Numbered from the stretch's first letter, positions 32,261-40,475 are shown. The stretch: 40,535 nt of DNA from Minisyncoccota bacterium (GCA_025450175.1 JANWHY010000010.1:1-40535), one strand, 5' to 3'. A program made the numbers and translations. Notes: generated by a model not told the origin, from the sequence alone.

Positions 32261-32638
32261 TTATTTAGCTTCCATGTCGGGTTGGAAGAGTCCAAAAGTA
32301 TTGCCCTCTGTATCAAGAAAATAGCCCTGCCAACACACTCCAGGTATTGCAAACTTAGGTAACGCAATTTGACCAGCCGTATCTAAAATTTTTTTAGAAG
32401 CTTCGTCGAAATTATCTACCTGCATCGAACAGGTAAAAGCATTGGTTCCGGCTGGTCCCATAGGTACAGGTGCGGGACGCTTCAAGAGACCTCCTCTTGG
32501 GCCTTTAGTTTCTATACGCCAATACTCCACAGGTAGACCCTCTGCTTTAGCAAACTTCCATCCAAACAAAGATTCGTAAAAGTTCTTAGCACGCTCTATA
32601 TTGTCTGCTTGAATCTCAAAATAGCTTGGTCCATTCAT
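32261..32638 (-). CDS. VOC family (glyoxalase-like) protein, 125 aa
   Basis: VOC proteins are beta-alpha-beta-beta-beta metal enzymes or antibiotic-binding proteins. The pattern is clear: SYFEIQADNIERAKNFYESLFGWKF, a middle with GGLLKRP, the second repeat AFTCSMQVDNFDEASKKILDTAG, and YFLDTEGNTFGLFQPD. The usual metal-binding His of glyoxalase I are not all present. The ATG at 32638 has TATAAT 7 nt upstream; a 40-residue in-frame extension lies upstream of the promoter and is rejected. Confidence 0.92.
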   Translation of the reverse strand: MNGPSYFEIQADNIERAKNFYESLFGWKFAKAEGLPVEYWRIETKGPRGGLLKRPAPVPMGPAGTNAFTCSMQVDNFDEASKKILDTAGQIALPKFAIPGVCWQGYFLDTEGNTFGLFQPDMEAK

Positions 32639-32645
32639 ACATTTA

Positions 32646-32651
32646 ATTATA
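32646..32651 (-). promoter_or_regulatory. -10 box, predicted leaderless (VOC gene)
   Basis: TATAAT on the minus strand, 7 nt before the ATG at 32638. Confidence 0.7.
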
Positions 32652-32706
32652 GTAAAAAAGTTGCTTGAACGTATGATGAAGTCGGAACTTTTTTGGAACA
32701 AAAGTA

Positions 32707-32754
32707 TACAAAATGAAAGCCGCCACACCGAGAGTGCTGATGTGACAAGCTTTC
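32707..32754 (-). terminator. Probable terminator of the 32775-33296 gene
   Basis: GAAAGC (32715-32720) pairs with GCTTTC (32749-32754), and GCCACA with TGTGAC inside it, allowing one G-U pair and a small bulge. On the minus strand ATTTTGTA follows. Confidence 0.6.
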
Positions 32755-32774
32755 TCAATGAAGCGACCTACTAT

Positions 32775-33296
32775 TCACCCCCTATACTCTTCCAAGAACT
32801 TCTCCCATGTTGAGTCCCTGTGAACATACATCTCTCCCCAGAAGTGAGCTGCGAGAAGCCCATGAAGCTCATATGCTCCCCAAACTGCAAGTTCTTTAAA
32901 CTCCATTTCCGTTTCCGTGTCTGGGAAAACTATAGACTGAGCTTTTTCATCCAGGAGCTTAAAGTCGAATTTCCTGTAAAAATCGTCATCGAACTTGGTC
33001 TCTTCCAACCTGCCATCCACGATCTTTGGTTGCCAACGACTTGAATTCAACTGAAAGCTGAAAAAGAGTGCGGGGTAATTCTTCCGCTCATCAAGATCGT
33101 GGGGTACAGAAACCATCCCCCCAGATAGATATTGGTAACTACCTTCTTGAGCTGTTCGTGGTCTGTACTCCTTCCCTTGACTATCTTTCCCAACTATTAG
33201 GATTATGCCATCAGGTTGGATACCGAGTCTATAATCAACTCTTATCAGTAATTGATCATCATTCGGATACCCCTGTTTCGAAGAAATGGCCATCAT
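32775..33296 (-). CDS. Hypothetical cytoplasmic protein, 173 aa
   Basis: I do not recognise this family. It is a mixed alpha/beta protein with aromatic-rich segments (YPALFFSFQLNSSRWQP, ELAVWGAYELHGLLAAHFWGEMY) and no signal peptide. The start at 33296 (first of two adjacent ATGs) is supported by GGAGG 9 nt upstream. A hairpin that can serve as terminator lies 20 bases after the stop codon. Confidence 0.65.
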   Translation of the reverse strand: MMAISSKQGYPNDDQLLIRVDYRLGIQPDGIILIVGKDSQGKEYRPRTAQEGSYQYLSGGMVSVPHDLDERKNYPALFFSFQLNSSRWQPKIVDGRLEETKFDDDFYRKFDFKLLDEKAQSIVFPDTETEMEFKELAVWGAYELHGLLAAHFWGEMYVHRDSTWEKFLEEYRG

Positions 33297-33431
33297 TCTT
33301 GTCAGCCTCCAAACGAACAATATAATATCAAAATTAGGATGTCAAATAGTGCGCCGTGTGATATGAAGTTGTAAGCATCCTGAGCTAGGTTAAATAGAAA
33401 AAAGTATAGTTTTCTGCTACATTGGACCCAT

Positions 33432-33502
33432 TGCCGGATCGTCTAATGGTAGGACATCGCCCTTTGGAGGCGAGTATCTTGGTTCGAATCCAAGTCCGGC
33501 AG
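33432..33502 (+). tRNA. tRNA-Gln (UUG)
   Basis: The acceptor TGCCGGA pairs with TCCGGCA and has discriminator G. The anticodon arm TCGCC-CTTTGGA-GGCGA gives anticodon TTG. The T arm is CTTGG-TTCGAAT-CCAAG, identical to that of tRNA-Gln(CUG) at 17808. CCA is not encoded. Confidence 0.95.
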
Positions 33503-33544
33503 TTAGAGAACCTTTTGATAACTTTTGGTTATAGATGGATAGTC

Positions 33545-33573
33545 TTGATATTTTAAATTATTTGTGTTATCAT
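33545..33573 (+). promoter_or_regulatory. Full promoter, predicted leaderless (33580-33804 gene)
   Basis: -35 TTGATA (33545-33550), spacer of exactly 17, -10 TATCAT (33568-33573), then 6 nt (GGAGAG) to the ATG at 33580. The GGAGAG could instead be a ribosome binding site placed too close. Confidence 0.7.
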
Positions 33574-33579
33574 GGAGAG

Positions 33580-33804
33580 ATGAAAAAAGTGTCTAACCAA
33601 GTGATGCCAAACGAAATACCTCTAACCACCGTGGAATTTCTCGAAAGCTATAACAGTAACATGCCCGATAACTATCCTCGTGCCTCTTTAGCTTTGCTTG
33701 AGAAGTTTAAGCAAACTCACCTTAAGCTCTTTAAGGTAGACGGCTATTGGACTCTCAACCAACACAGGAAGCGTATAATTGAGTGGCTACCTCAGAATAT
33801 CTAA
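33580..33804 (+). CDS. Small hypothetical protein, 74 aa
   Basis: The protein (MKKVSNQVMPNEIPLTTVEF and onward) is hydrophilic with a basic C-terminal half (ALLEKFKQTHLKLFKVDGYW, NQHRKRIIEWLP). No family is recognised. The promoter position decides the start. It precedes the DEAD-box helicase by 3 bases, so the two are one transcript; an RNA-linked role is possible but unsupported. Confidence 0.7.
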   Translation: MKKVSNQVMPNEIPLTTVEFLESYNSNMPDNYPRASLALLEKFKQTHLKLFKVDGYWTLNQHRKRIIEWLPQNI

Positions 33805-33807
33805 TTC

Positions 33808-34989
33808 ATGAAATATTCCAATCCTAGACCCATAAGATCTTCGAAATATTCTCATACAAGACACGAGACTAGTAAGAGACCCCAGAAGAGTTTCTCCGAT
33901 ATTTCTAAATTTATCAACAAGGCCGTTATTACCGAAGAGGTAGAGACCTTCGTCCCCGATCACACCTTCCTAGATTTCAACCTCAATCCTTTACTTATAA
34001 AGAACATCTTAAGTAAGGGCTATGACAAACCGACCCCCATCCAAGATCGCGCTATTAGTCATATTTTGCGGCGAGAAGATATTGTAGGAATAGCAAATAC
34101 GGGCACTGGCAAGACAGGAGCCTTCCTCATACCGCTCGTCAACAAGGTGTTACAAAACCCCGATGAGAAGATTCTCATCATTGCCCCAGTGCGCGAGCTT
34201 GCCTTACAGATCAATGAGGAACTTCTACAGTTTGCTCGTGGGTCCGGCTTATTCTCTACCGTGCTTATTGGTGGTGCCCATATTGGTAAGCAGATTAGAG
34301 AGTTGCGAGGTCGCTCCAATTTCATCATAGGTACTCCGGGTCGGCTCAAGGACCACCTTGAGTCGGGTTACTTGAACCTCTCTGGAGTTAGGACTCTAGT
34401 CCTAGATGAAGCTGACCGGATGCTTGATATGGGATTTATTAACGATGTTAGATTTATAGTGTCTAAGATGCCTCAAGAGCGTCACACTCTCTTTTTCTCC
34501 GCAACACTATCGAAAGATATTGAGAAGCTGATTCACGAATTTTTACAAACCCCAACAAGAATCTCAGTCAAAACTCAAGATACTGCAAAAAATATTGACC
34601 AAGATATCATCCGTCTCTCCGGTAAGAACAAGTTTGATGTGCTAAAAGATCTCCTTACTCAAAAAGAGTTTAGTAAGACCCTCGTTTTCACCCGTACCAA
34701 GCATGGGGCCGACAAGCTCTCCAAAGCACTTAAGACCCTTGGTATTAAGGCAGATGCTATACATGGCAACAAGAACCAGAATGCTCGGAATCGGATCCTC
34801 GAAGATTTCAAAAAAGAGCGGGTCAATGTGCTGATCGCTACCGACGTTGCTGCACGCGGTCTAGATATCCCCCTAATTTCTCACGTTATCAATTACGATC
34901 TTCCTGCAACTTACGAAGATTACGTTCATAGGATTGGTCGTACCGGCCGCGCTGCCAAGATGGGTAAGGCCCTCACTTTCATCGAGTAA
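33808..34989 (+). CDS. DEAD-box RNA helicase, 393 aa
   Basis: The ATP-dependent RNA helicase core is complete: Q motif (KPTPIQDRAI), motif I ANTGTGKTGAF, Ia PVRELALQI, Ib TPGRL, II VLDEADRM, III FSATLS, IV VFTRTKHGA, V ATDVAARGLDIP, VI HRIGRTGRA. The N-terminal 60 residues are basic. The usual long C-terminal RNA-binding tail is absent; the protein ends right after motif VI. It is a minimal helicase, perhaps acting in ribosome assembly or RNA decay. Confidence 0.96.
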   Translation: MKYSNPRPIRSSKYSHTRHETSKRPQKSFSDISKFINKAVITEEVETFVPDHTFLDFNLNPLLIKNILSKGYDKPTPIQDRAISHILRREDIVGIANTGTGKTGAFLIPLVNKVLQNPDEKILIIAPVRELALQINEELLQFARGSGLFSTVLIGGAHIGKQIRELRGRSNFIIGTPGRLKDHLESGYLNLSGVRTLVLDEADRMLDMGFINDVRFIVSKMPQERHTLFFSATLSKDIEKLIHEFLQTPTRISVKTQDTAKNIDQDIIRLSGKNKFDVLKDLLTQKEFSKTLVFTRTKHGADKLSKALKTLGIKADAIHGNKNQNARNRILEDFKKERVNVLIATDVAARGLDIPLISHVINYDLPATYEDYVHRIGRTGRAAKMGKALTFIE

Positions 34990-34992
34990 TAT

Positions 34993-36036
34993 CTACTTAG
35001 CTATCGAACTAGCTAACGCGATTTCTAGAGCGAGTTCAGGGATACTGGTGCGACCGGAGTTTTCGTAAGCTTCGATAAATTTGAGTAGCACGTCACTAGT
35101 GAGATTGGGCCCGGCTTTGGCCGCCAAGCTTTCTAAGAATTTATAATCATCCTCAGAGATCTGACTCTCGATATAGGAGTTCATCCCAGCTTTAAGTCGA
35201 AGGAGGAAGAGGAAGCGCAGGCGCTCAAGAATGAGTTTGGCGAAGAGTTTAGAGTCGGCATTGGCCTCCCCTGCTTGTGCTATTGCCTTAAGGCCTTTTT
35301 CTAAACTATTTTCTACTATCGCCTCGAGGATATTCCTCACCAACTCTTGCTTGGGCGCTCCAGTGACCACCTCGATCTCCTCTCTAGTGATTTTCTTATC
35401 CTTCGTCGAAGAAAGCACTTTCTCTAAAATACCGTGAGCATCGCGGAAGGATCCGTCGCCAAGTAGCGCCACCAACTCCGCCGCATCAGCAGCGAGAGTT
35501 ACCCCTTCCGACTTCGCCACTCCTTCTGCAAAACCTTTTAGAATAGCCTGAGTCGGTTGCTTGAATAGAAAAGTCTGGCACCTCGAGATCACAGTCTCGG
35601 GTACCTTCTCAAGCTCGGTCGTCGCTAAGATAAAGACTACATAGTGCGGCGGTTCTTCCAGAGTCTTAAGAAATGCGTTCCACGCATCACGGGTAAGCAT
35701 GTGTACCTCATCGATAATATAGACCTTGTACTTAGATTCGTAAGGAAGAGTGATAACAGATTCTCGGATACCTCGAATGTCATCAATACCTCTGTTCGAT
35801 GCGGCATCCATCTCCACAAGGTCGCTCTGCGAGGTGCCGATCTCGCGAGCAAGGATACGGGCCATGGAGGTCTTGCCCGTACCACGCGATCCCGAGAAAA
35901 GATAAGCGTGAGAGATGTTGCCAAGCTTGATAGCTCCTTCGAGCACCTTCACAACATGATCCTGGCCGATAACGTCCTTAAACTTTGCTGGGCGGTATTT
36001 ACGATAGAGGACCCCGGCAGGCTTCTCACTTTTCAT
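34993..36036 (-). CDS. dnaX: DNA polymerase III subunit gamma/tau, short form, 347 aa
   Basis: This is a clamp-loader AAA+ ATPase. Walker A is GSRGTGKTSMARIL, Walker B VYIIDEVHML, sensor 1 ILATTE, and the SRC motif SRCQTFLFK; domain III follows. The zinc-binding module that usually sits after Walker A (four Cys) is missing: the chain goes directly from AREIGTSQSDLVEMDAASNRG. The tau C-terminal domains are missing, so this is gamma-like. The ATG at 36036 has TATAAT 7 nt upstream; an in-frame extension of 93 codons overlaps the antisense lipoprotein terminator and is rejected. Confidence 0.95.
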   Translation of the reverse strand: MKSEKPAGVLYRKYRPAKFKDVIGQDHVVKVLEGAIKLGNISHAYLFSGSRGTGKTSMARILAREIGTSQSDLVEMDAASNRGIDDIRGIRESVITLPYESKYKVYIIDEVHMLTRDAWNAFLKTLEEPPHYVVFILATTELEKVPETVISRCQTFLFKQPTQAILKGFAEGVAKSEGVTLAADAAELVALLGDGSFRDAHGILEKVLSSTKDKKITREEIEVVTGAPKQELVRNILEAIVENSLEKGLKAIAQAGEANADSKLFAKLILERLRFLFLLRLKAGMNSYIESQISEDDYKFLESLAAKAGPNLTSDVLLKFIEAYENSGRTSIPELALEIALASSIAK

Positions 36037-36043
36037 GATAGGA

Positions 36044-36049
36044 ATTATA
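36044..36049 (-). promoter_or_regulatory. -10 box, predicted leaderless (dnaX)
   Basis: TATAAT on the minus strand, 7 nt before the ATG at 36036. Confidence 0.72.
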
Positions 36050-36076
36050 GCGAATATGATCGAATGATACGAATTG

Positions 36077-36114
36077 AAAAAGCTCCCCACCCGCCGCGTT
36101 GGCAAGTGGGAAGC
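36077..36114 (-). terminator. Intrinsic terminator of the lipoprotein gene
   Basis: A 14-bp stem (36082-36095 with 36101-36114, including three G-U pairs) with a 5-base loop is followed on the minus strand by TTTTTC. Confidence 0.85.
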
Positions 36115-36133
36115 GTTAGGGATTGGAGACAAG

Positions 36134-36895
36134 TTACGGGATAACCGTAAAGGTCTTACAATCCTTCGGAACCGTCTCAAAGGGTGACCACTGGACACAG
36201 ACGACTGACGACCCCGTCGATACGAATCGGAGAAGGCCTGTGGTGGGACCCACTGATACGTTGTCTGGAACTGACGAGGTCCATCTTGGATCGCAAGAAT
36301 TGGTGACCAAGCCATCGATCTTACAGACCGCTTGAGCTTGTAGCGTCGTTCCCACCTTGCCCGTGGTGAGATTGTTAGGAGTCACAAGTTCGATACTTCG
36401 AACTTGTGGATTCCTCACCTCTACAGGAACGGTTTTGACCCATTTGCCTCCTGGCCCTTCAGCCGTGAGGATATAGGTAGCGTTCGAGGATGGGGTGAGA
36501 GTCTGAGTCCCAGAGAGGGACTTCCCACCACTCCAATCGCCCGAAGCGGTCACCTTGTCGGTATTGCTATCGCAACTCCAAGTCAGGTGAACGGAATCTC
36601 CGCGGTTGATCGTTGTGTGATCAGCCGAGAAGCTACATACCGGAGGTACTGCCTCTACCGGCCCTGGTGTTGGCGTCGGTGTCGGACTTGGGCTCGGAGA
36701 TGGACTCGGCGAAGGAGTAGGGCTGGGACTTGGAGTCGGCGATGGTGCCGGCTGTCCCGCTGGTCCTTGTGGTCCCTGAGGGCCTTGTGGACCTTCTGGA
36801 CCCTGAGGGGTCGTAATGAAGATGTTGGCGGTCTGCTTTTTGTCGCAGGCCGTCAGCGCGAAAGCAAGTACTGCGACTGCGGCAATTAGCCTCAT
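36134..36895 (-). CDS. Surface lipoprotein with collagen-like and Pro-rich stalk, 253 aa
   Basis: A lipoprotein signal peptide (MRLIAAVAVLAFALTAC, lipobox LTAC, Cys17) is followed by five Gly-X-Y collagen-like triplets (GPEGPQGPQGPQGPAG). Next is a Ser-Pro/Thr-Pro repeat stalk of about 30 residues. Two Ig-like beta domains follow: CSFSADHTTINRGDSVHLTWSC with Cys pairs, and a Big2-like one (RSIELVTPNNLTTGKVGT). This is a cell-surface rod with adhesive domains. AGGAGG 5 nt upstream fixes the start at 36895. A strong terminator follows. The function is not known. Confidence 0.85.
   Translation of the reverse strand: MRLIAAVAVLAFALTACDKKQTANIFITTPQGPEGPQGPQGPQGPAGQPAPSPTPSPSPTPSPSPSPSPSPTPTPTPGPVEAVPPVCSFSADHTTINRGDSVHLTWSCDSNTDKVTASGDWSGGKSLSGTQTLTPSSNATYILTAEGPGGKWVKTVPVEVRNPQVRSIELVTPNNLTTGKVGTTLQAQAVCKIDGLVTNSCDPRWTSSVPDNVSVGPTTGLLRFVSTGSSVVCVQWSPFETVPKDCKTFTVIP
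36660..36790 (-). repeat. Short in-frame repeats coding for Ser/Thr-Pro and Gly-X-Y
   Basis: The minus strand reads as degenerate 6-bp units coding Ser-Pro or Thr-Pro (36660-36745), next to 9-bp units coding Gly-Pro-Gln/Glu (36755-36790). Such tracts can change length by slippage. Confidence 0.75.
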
Positions 36896-36966
36896 GGGGG
36901 CCTCCTGAAAGGGCTGAATCTCGCCCATTCTTACCATATAGAAAGTGTAGAGTCAATGAACCCGGT

Positions 36967-37797
36967 TTACCGGAATTGATAGAAAACTTTGTTGTCTGTC
37001 CGGAGGTCTAGGTATGAGATTCTTTCTAAGAAATTCTTCTCTGCCTTTATAGCGTCACTATTGAGGAAGAGTTCGAGGTTGGAGCGAAGAACCACCAGGT
37101 CACCTGTGGCCTTCCACATAATCTTGCCGCCCGTGGCGATGCTCAAAGCAAACTCACCTTCTCCGATTTCTAATTTCGAACCTTTAATATCTAATTCTTC
37201 AAGACCTTTAACAAACTTAGAGACAGACACAAATTGCTCCGGGACAAGAAGCTCTTGACCAATAGGCTCATCGAGATAATGAGTAGTGGTGTATACAAGA
37301 TAGACACCTTCAGCGAAGTCGGGTGAGCGGTCGAAGACGAGACCTCTGTCTGTAATGAAGTAACAATCACCAAGACCCGCTCTTTCTCTACAATAAAGTG
37401 CGTATGAACTCCGGAGAGTGGGGGTTACGACAAGAGTATTCGGCCCCTCAAGAGATAAGTCGAGAGATGCGAAGCGAGGAAACTTCCTTAACAAAATTTG
37501 TTCTAATCCATCTTTGGGATATATGAAAGCATTTTTTCTTGGCAAGACATAAGAGTACGTGCCAGATAAAAAGTCTTTTGCTACCGCCTTCACATCTTCT
37601 TTGCGCGAGACATTCTCTCCTATCACCACTACAGTTTGTATCTGGAATCTCTTACTCCAGGCTATATAGAATAAAGCTACAAGGAGAAGTATAGAGGCTC
37701 CTAGCCAGATAAGTCGGCGCAAACGCTTCTGTCTCTCCCTCTTCTCATAAAACTTCGACGAGTGTATCCCCCTACCGCTTGAGATGATCTTGGACAT
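36967..37797 (-). CDS. ftsQ: FtsQ/DivIB-like cell division protein, 276 aa
   Basis: A basic cytoplasmic head (about 1-28, FYEKRERQKRLRRL) is followed by one span (IWLGASILLLVALFYIAW) and a POTRA-like domain beginning FQIQTVVVIGENVSRKEDV. The C-terminal FtsQ-like segment ends in YLDLRTDNKVFYQFR, the conserved last strand of FtsQ/DivIB. These proteins link early and late divisome parts. Divergence is high, so the symbol is a family-level call. It is 5 bases behind serS on the same strand. Confidence 0.82.
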   Translation of the reverse strand: MSKIISSGRGIHSSKFYEKRERQKRLRRLIWLGASILLLVALFYIAWSKRFQIQTVVVIGENVSRKEDVKAVAKDFLSGTYSYVLPRKNAFIYPKDGLEQILLRKFPRFASLDLSLEGPNTLVVTPTLRSSYALYCRERAGLGDCYFITDRGLVFDRSPDFAEGVYLVYTTTHYLDEPIGQELLVPEQFVSVSKFVKGLEELDIKGSKLEIGEGEFALSIATGGKIMWKATGDLVVLRSNLELFLNSDAIKAEKNFLERISYLDLRTDNKVFYQFR

Positions 37798-37802
37798 TCA
37801 TT

Positions 37803-39068
37803 TTATTTCTTTATTACGGAGAGGCCGTTCATGTAGGGTACGAGGACATCGGGGATCCTCACCGACCCATCAGCAAGTTGGCCATTCTCTACTATAGATA
37901 CAAGAAGGCGGGGGGTAGGGGCGGCCGTGGCATTGAGAGAGTGGGCATACTTAAGAGCTCCATCGGTATCGCGATAACGAATATTGAGACGCCTGGTCTG
38001 AAAGTCGTGGAAGTATGAGGTCGAGCTTATCTCTCTATATGTCTTCTCGTGAGGCACCCAGAGTTCGACATCGTACTTCTTGACCTGGCCAAGACCGAGA
38101 TCACCCCCACAATTCACAACAGTGTGATATGGGATCTTAAGAGATTCAATAAACTCCTCCGTATTCCTATTGAGCTCCTCATGATACTTCACCGACTCGT
38201 CGTGGTTGGCTTCGCATAGTATCACTTGCTCGAATTTGAAAAACTCATGGACCCGTATAAGACCCTTCACATCCTTGGAGTGACTCCCCGCCTCGCGACG
38301 GAAACACGGAGAGAAGCCTAGGAACTTTTTCGGCAATTCTTCTTTAGCCACTACCTCATCCTGGTGATAACCCATGATCGGTACTTCGGCTGTGCCAGCT
38401 AGGTAATCTCCATCTTGCGTCTTATACAAATCTTCTTCGCCTTGTGGTAAGAAGCCGGTACCAAGAAGCGGCTCCCGTCTTACAAGTGATGGCGCCATAT
38501 AAAGTCCGAAGCCCTTGGAGATGAAAAACTCCATAGCATAGCGCCATATAGCAAAGGAGAGCATAGCTCCAGGACCCTTCAGGAAGTACCCACGGAATCC
38601 CGCAACCTTGGTCCCCCGCTCGAAGTCCACCATCCCAAGCTCGGTCATAAGCTCAGTGTGACTCTTGGGTTCGAAGTCAAAATTTGGTATATCTCCCCAC
38701 TTCTTCAACTCCTCGTTATCCTTATCGCTCTCACCATCGGGTACAGACATGTCGGGAACATTGGGCACTTGGAGCATGAGGAGTTGCCACTCTTTCATCA
38801 CCTCTTTGAGCTCGCCCTCTTTGGTCTCGAGACTTGCCTTAAGAACTTTCATCTTCTCAAGGATGGCGCCGCGCTCTTCCTCACCAGCCTTCACTATGTC
38901 GTTACTAGCAACATTCTGGTCTGCGCGCATCATCTCAACTTCTGCAAGAAGAGCGCGGCGCTTGTCGTCTACGCCGATGAGCTTCTCTACATCGAAATCT
39001 ATGCGTTTCTTCTTCGCCGCATCTTGGACCAGGCTCTTATTTTCTCTGATAAACTTGATATCAAGCAT
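37803..39068 (-). CDS. serS: Seryl-tRNA synthetase, 421 aa
   Basis: This class II synthetase charges tRNA-Ser with serine. It has the N-terminal coiled-coil arm (about 25-100, EVMMRADQNVASNDI...KEGELKEVMKEW), motif 2 FSPCFRREAGSHSKDVKGLIRVHEF, and a motif 3 region with a clear change (NATAAPTPRLLVSIVENGQ). The length is typical. The ATG at 39068 gives MLDIKFIRENKSLV, the normal family start, so an in-frame ATG 28 codons upstream is rejected. The start lies 15 bases from that of divergent dprA. Confidence 0.97.
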   Translation of the reverse strand: MLDIKFIRENKSLVQDAAKKKRIDFDVEKLIGVDDKRRALLAEVEMMRADQNVASNDIVKAGEEERGAILEKMKVLKASLETKEGELKEVMKEWQLLMLQVPNVPDMSVPDGESDKDNEELKKWGDIPNFDFEPKSHTELMTELGMVDFERGTKVAGFRGYFLKGPGAMLSFAIWRYAMEFFISKGFGLYMAPSLVRREPLLGTGFLPQGEEDLYKTQDGDYLAGTAEVPIMGYHQDEVVAKEELPKKFLGFSPCFRREAGSHSKDVKGLIRVHEFFKFEQVILCEANHDESVKYHEELNRNTEEFIESLKIPYHTVVNCGGDLGLGQVKKYDVELWVPHEKTYREISSTSYFHDFQTRRLNIRYRDTDGALKYAHSLNATAAPTPRLLVSIVENGQLADGSVRIPDVLVPYMNGLSVIKK

Positions 39069-39071
39069 CGG

Positions 39072-39081
39072 TACAATAATA
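39072..39081. promoter_or_regulatory. Overlapping divergent -10 boxes of serS and dprA
   Basis: TACAAT (plus, 39072-39077) ends 6 nt before the dprA ATG. TATTAT (minus, 39076-39081) ends 7 nt before the serS ATG. The two overlap by 2 bases in a 15-base intergenic gap. Neither has a good -35 at 17 nt. Confidence 0.6.
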
Positions 39082-39083
39082 CA

Positions 39084-39941
39084 ATGATAAGAAGTCTCTC
39101 GCCAGATGAGTTTCCCGAACTTTTGAAGGAGATCAACGATCCGCCCAAGCAACTTCGACTAGAAGGCAATCTTCCAAAAGAGGGTAACAAGCTCCTCGCG
39201 ATCGTCGGCTCACGTAAGTATACAAGCTATGGGCGCGAGGCCTGCGAATCTCTCATCGCCGGACTCGCCGATGCCCCCATTACAATAGTCTCAGGTCTCG
39301 CGCTCGGCATAGACTCTCTAGCACATCGCGCCGCGATGCGCTTCGGCCTCCAGACCATAGCCATCCCTGGCTCAGGACTCGACCGCTCCGTCATCCATCC
39401 CCGCTCTCATGCTGGCCTTGCAGATGAGATAGTAGAGAGCGGTGGTGGATTAATCTCCGAGTACGACGACATCATGCCTAGTGGGGTATGGGCCTTTCCT
39501 CGACGCAATAGAATTATGGCCGGAATGTGTCACGCCACTATCGTCATAGAGGCCGAGAGTAAGAGTGGCACCCTCATCACTTCTCGCCTCGCGACAGAGT
39601 ATAACCGCGAGGTAGGCGCCATCCCTGGACCTCTCACTTCGCCTACTTCAGACGGCCCCCACATGCTAATCCGTCTGGGGGCAGCACTCTTGCGAGACCA
39701 CAATGATGTACGTGAGCTCATAGGGCTTGATCGTAGCGACCAACACCCCACACTCGTGAATGTTGAGGATATGAGTCATGAGGAAAAAGTTTTTATAAAA
39801 CTGCTTGAGCGACCCCACCCTCGCGACGAACTCATCCGTAAGTCGAAGCTCGGCACAAGCCTCGCTTCCGCCACCCTCTCGCTCCTTGAGATCAAGGGTT
39901 TGATAAGAGAGGAAATGGGTGATGTGCGCAAAACCTTCTAG
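39084..39941 (+). CDS. dprA: DNA processing protein DprA, 285 aa
   Basis: DprA binds incoming single-stranded DNA and loads RecA in natural transformation. The Rossmann-like domain shows LAIVGSRKYTSYG, IVSGLALGIDSLAHRAAM, AIPGSGLD, and FPRRNRIMAGMCHATIVIEAESKSGTLITSRLA. The C-terminal winged helix (HEEKVFIKLLERPHPRDELIRKSK...LEIKGLIREE) is present. The SAM-like N-terminal domain of larger DprA proteins is missing. The ATG at 39084 is chosen by the start of homology; a plus-strand extension into serS is not credible. Confidence 0.94.
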   Translation: MIRSLSPDEFPELLKEINDPPKQLRLEGNLPKEGNKLLAIVGSRKYTSYGREACESLIAGLADAPITIVSGLALGIDSLAHRAAMRFGLQTIAIPGSGLDRSVIHPRSHAGLADEIVESGGGLISEYDDIMPSGVWAFPRRNRIMAGMCHATIVIEAESKSGTLITSRLATEYNREVGAIPGPLTSPTSDGPHMLIRLGAALLRDHNDVRELIGLDRSDQHPTLVNVEDMSHEEKVFIKLLERPHPRDELIRKSKLGTSLASATLSLLEIKGLIREEMGDVRKTF

Positions 39942-40014
39942 ATTGACTAGGCTAGCCTAAGAGAGTAGATTAAGCTTAGAAAAACCTGGCGTCACCCTGC
40001 TGGAGAAACCCATC

Positions 40015-40428
40015 ATGGCCACTAAGACCATAGTAAAGACCAAGCGAGATTCGATATCGATAATTGCGAAAAAACGCTTGATGATCGCTGTAAAAGAGAT
40101 CGAGTCTCGCCCTCACTTGTACGATCAACAAATGGTGGGGAACTATCACAACATCAATTTCCGTGCTCATCGCGTTTGTGGAGGGGCGTGTGACCTCTCT
40201 ACCCACATTGTGGCCATATTCGCTGACCACCACACCCCCTTCGACATTACCAGTGAGGAGATCCCTCGTGAGGCTCTTCGACTACTCGAGCTAGAGTCGC
40301 TTAGTGACTTCCCTCTTTTCCACGAACCATCTCTCTGGCCCCTCCGGTTTAAAGAGGGAATGGAGGTAAGTCCTACAAGTCTTCGTCGTCGGGTTGAGTA
40401 CCTCATCGAGACGGGACTCTTCGAATAG
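40015..40428 (+). CDS. Hypothetical cytoplasmic protein, 137 aa
   Basis: I do not recognise this family. It begins with a basic segment (KTIVKTKRDSISIIAKKRLMIAVKEIESRPHLYD), followed by a His/Cys-containing part (HRVCGGACDLSTHIVAIFADHH) that could bind metal. The last 35 residues include SPTSLRRRVEYLIETGLFE, which may be a short winged-helix-like element. GGAG 9 nt before the ATG supports the start, and a weak hairpin follows the stop codon. Confidence 0.65.
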   Translation: MATKTIVKTKRDSISIIAKKRLMIAVKEIESRPHLYDQQMVGNYHNINFRAHRVCGGACDLSTHIVAIFADHHTPFDITSEEIPREALRLLELESLSDFPLFHEPSLWPLRFKEGMEVSPTSLRRRVEYLIETGLFE

Positions 40429-40445
40429 AGGCTCGCCTCCGCGGG

Positions 40446-40475
40446 GCGGCGTACCCACGCAGCGCCGCGTTAATT
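40446..40475 (+). terminator. Weak hairpin terminator after the last gene
   Basis: GCGGCG (40446-40451) pairs with CGCCGC (40463-40468), followed by GTTAATTTG. Bases 40476-40535 are AT-rich and hold nothing I can assign. Confidence 0.45.

Noticed and set aside
36037-36315. 93-codon N-terminal extension of DnaX
   Set aside because: It runs antiparallel to the lipoprotein terminator and through the TATAAT before 36036. It is not homologous to DnaX.
38658-39083. N-terminal extension of DprA by 142 codons
   Set aside because: It lies opposite serS coding sequence, and DprA homology begins at the ATG at 39084, which has its own -10 box.
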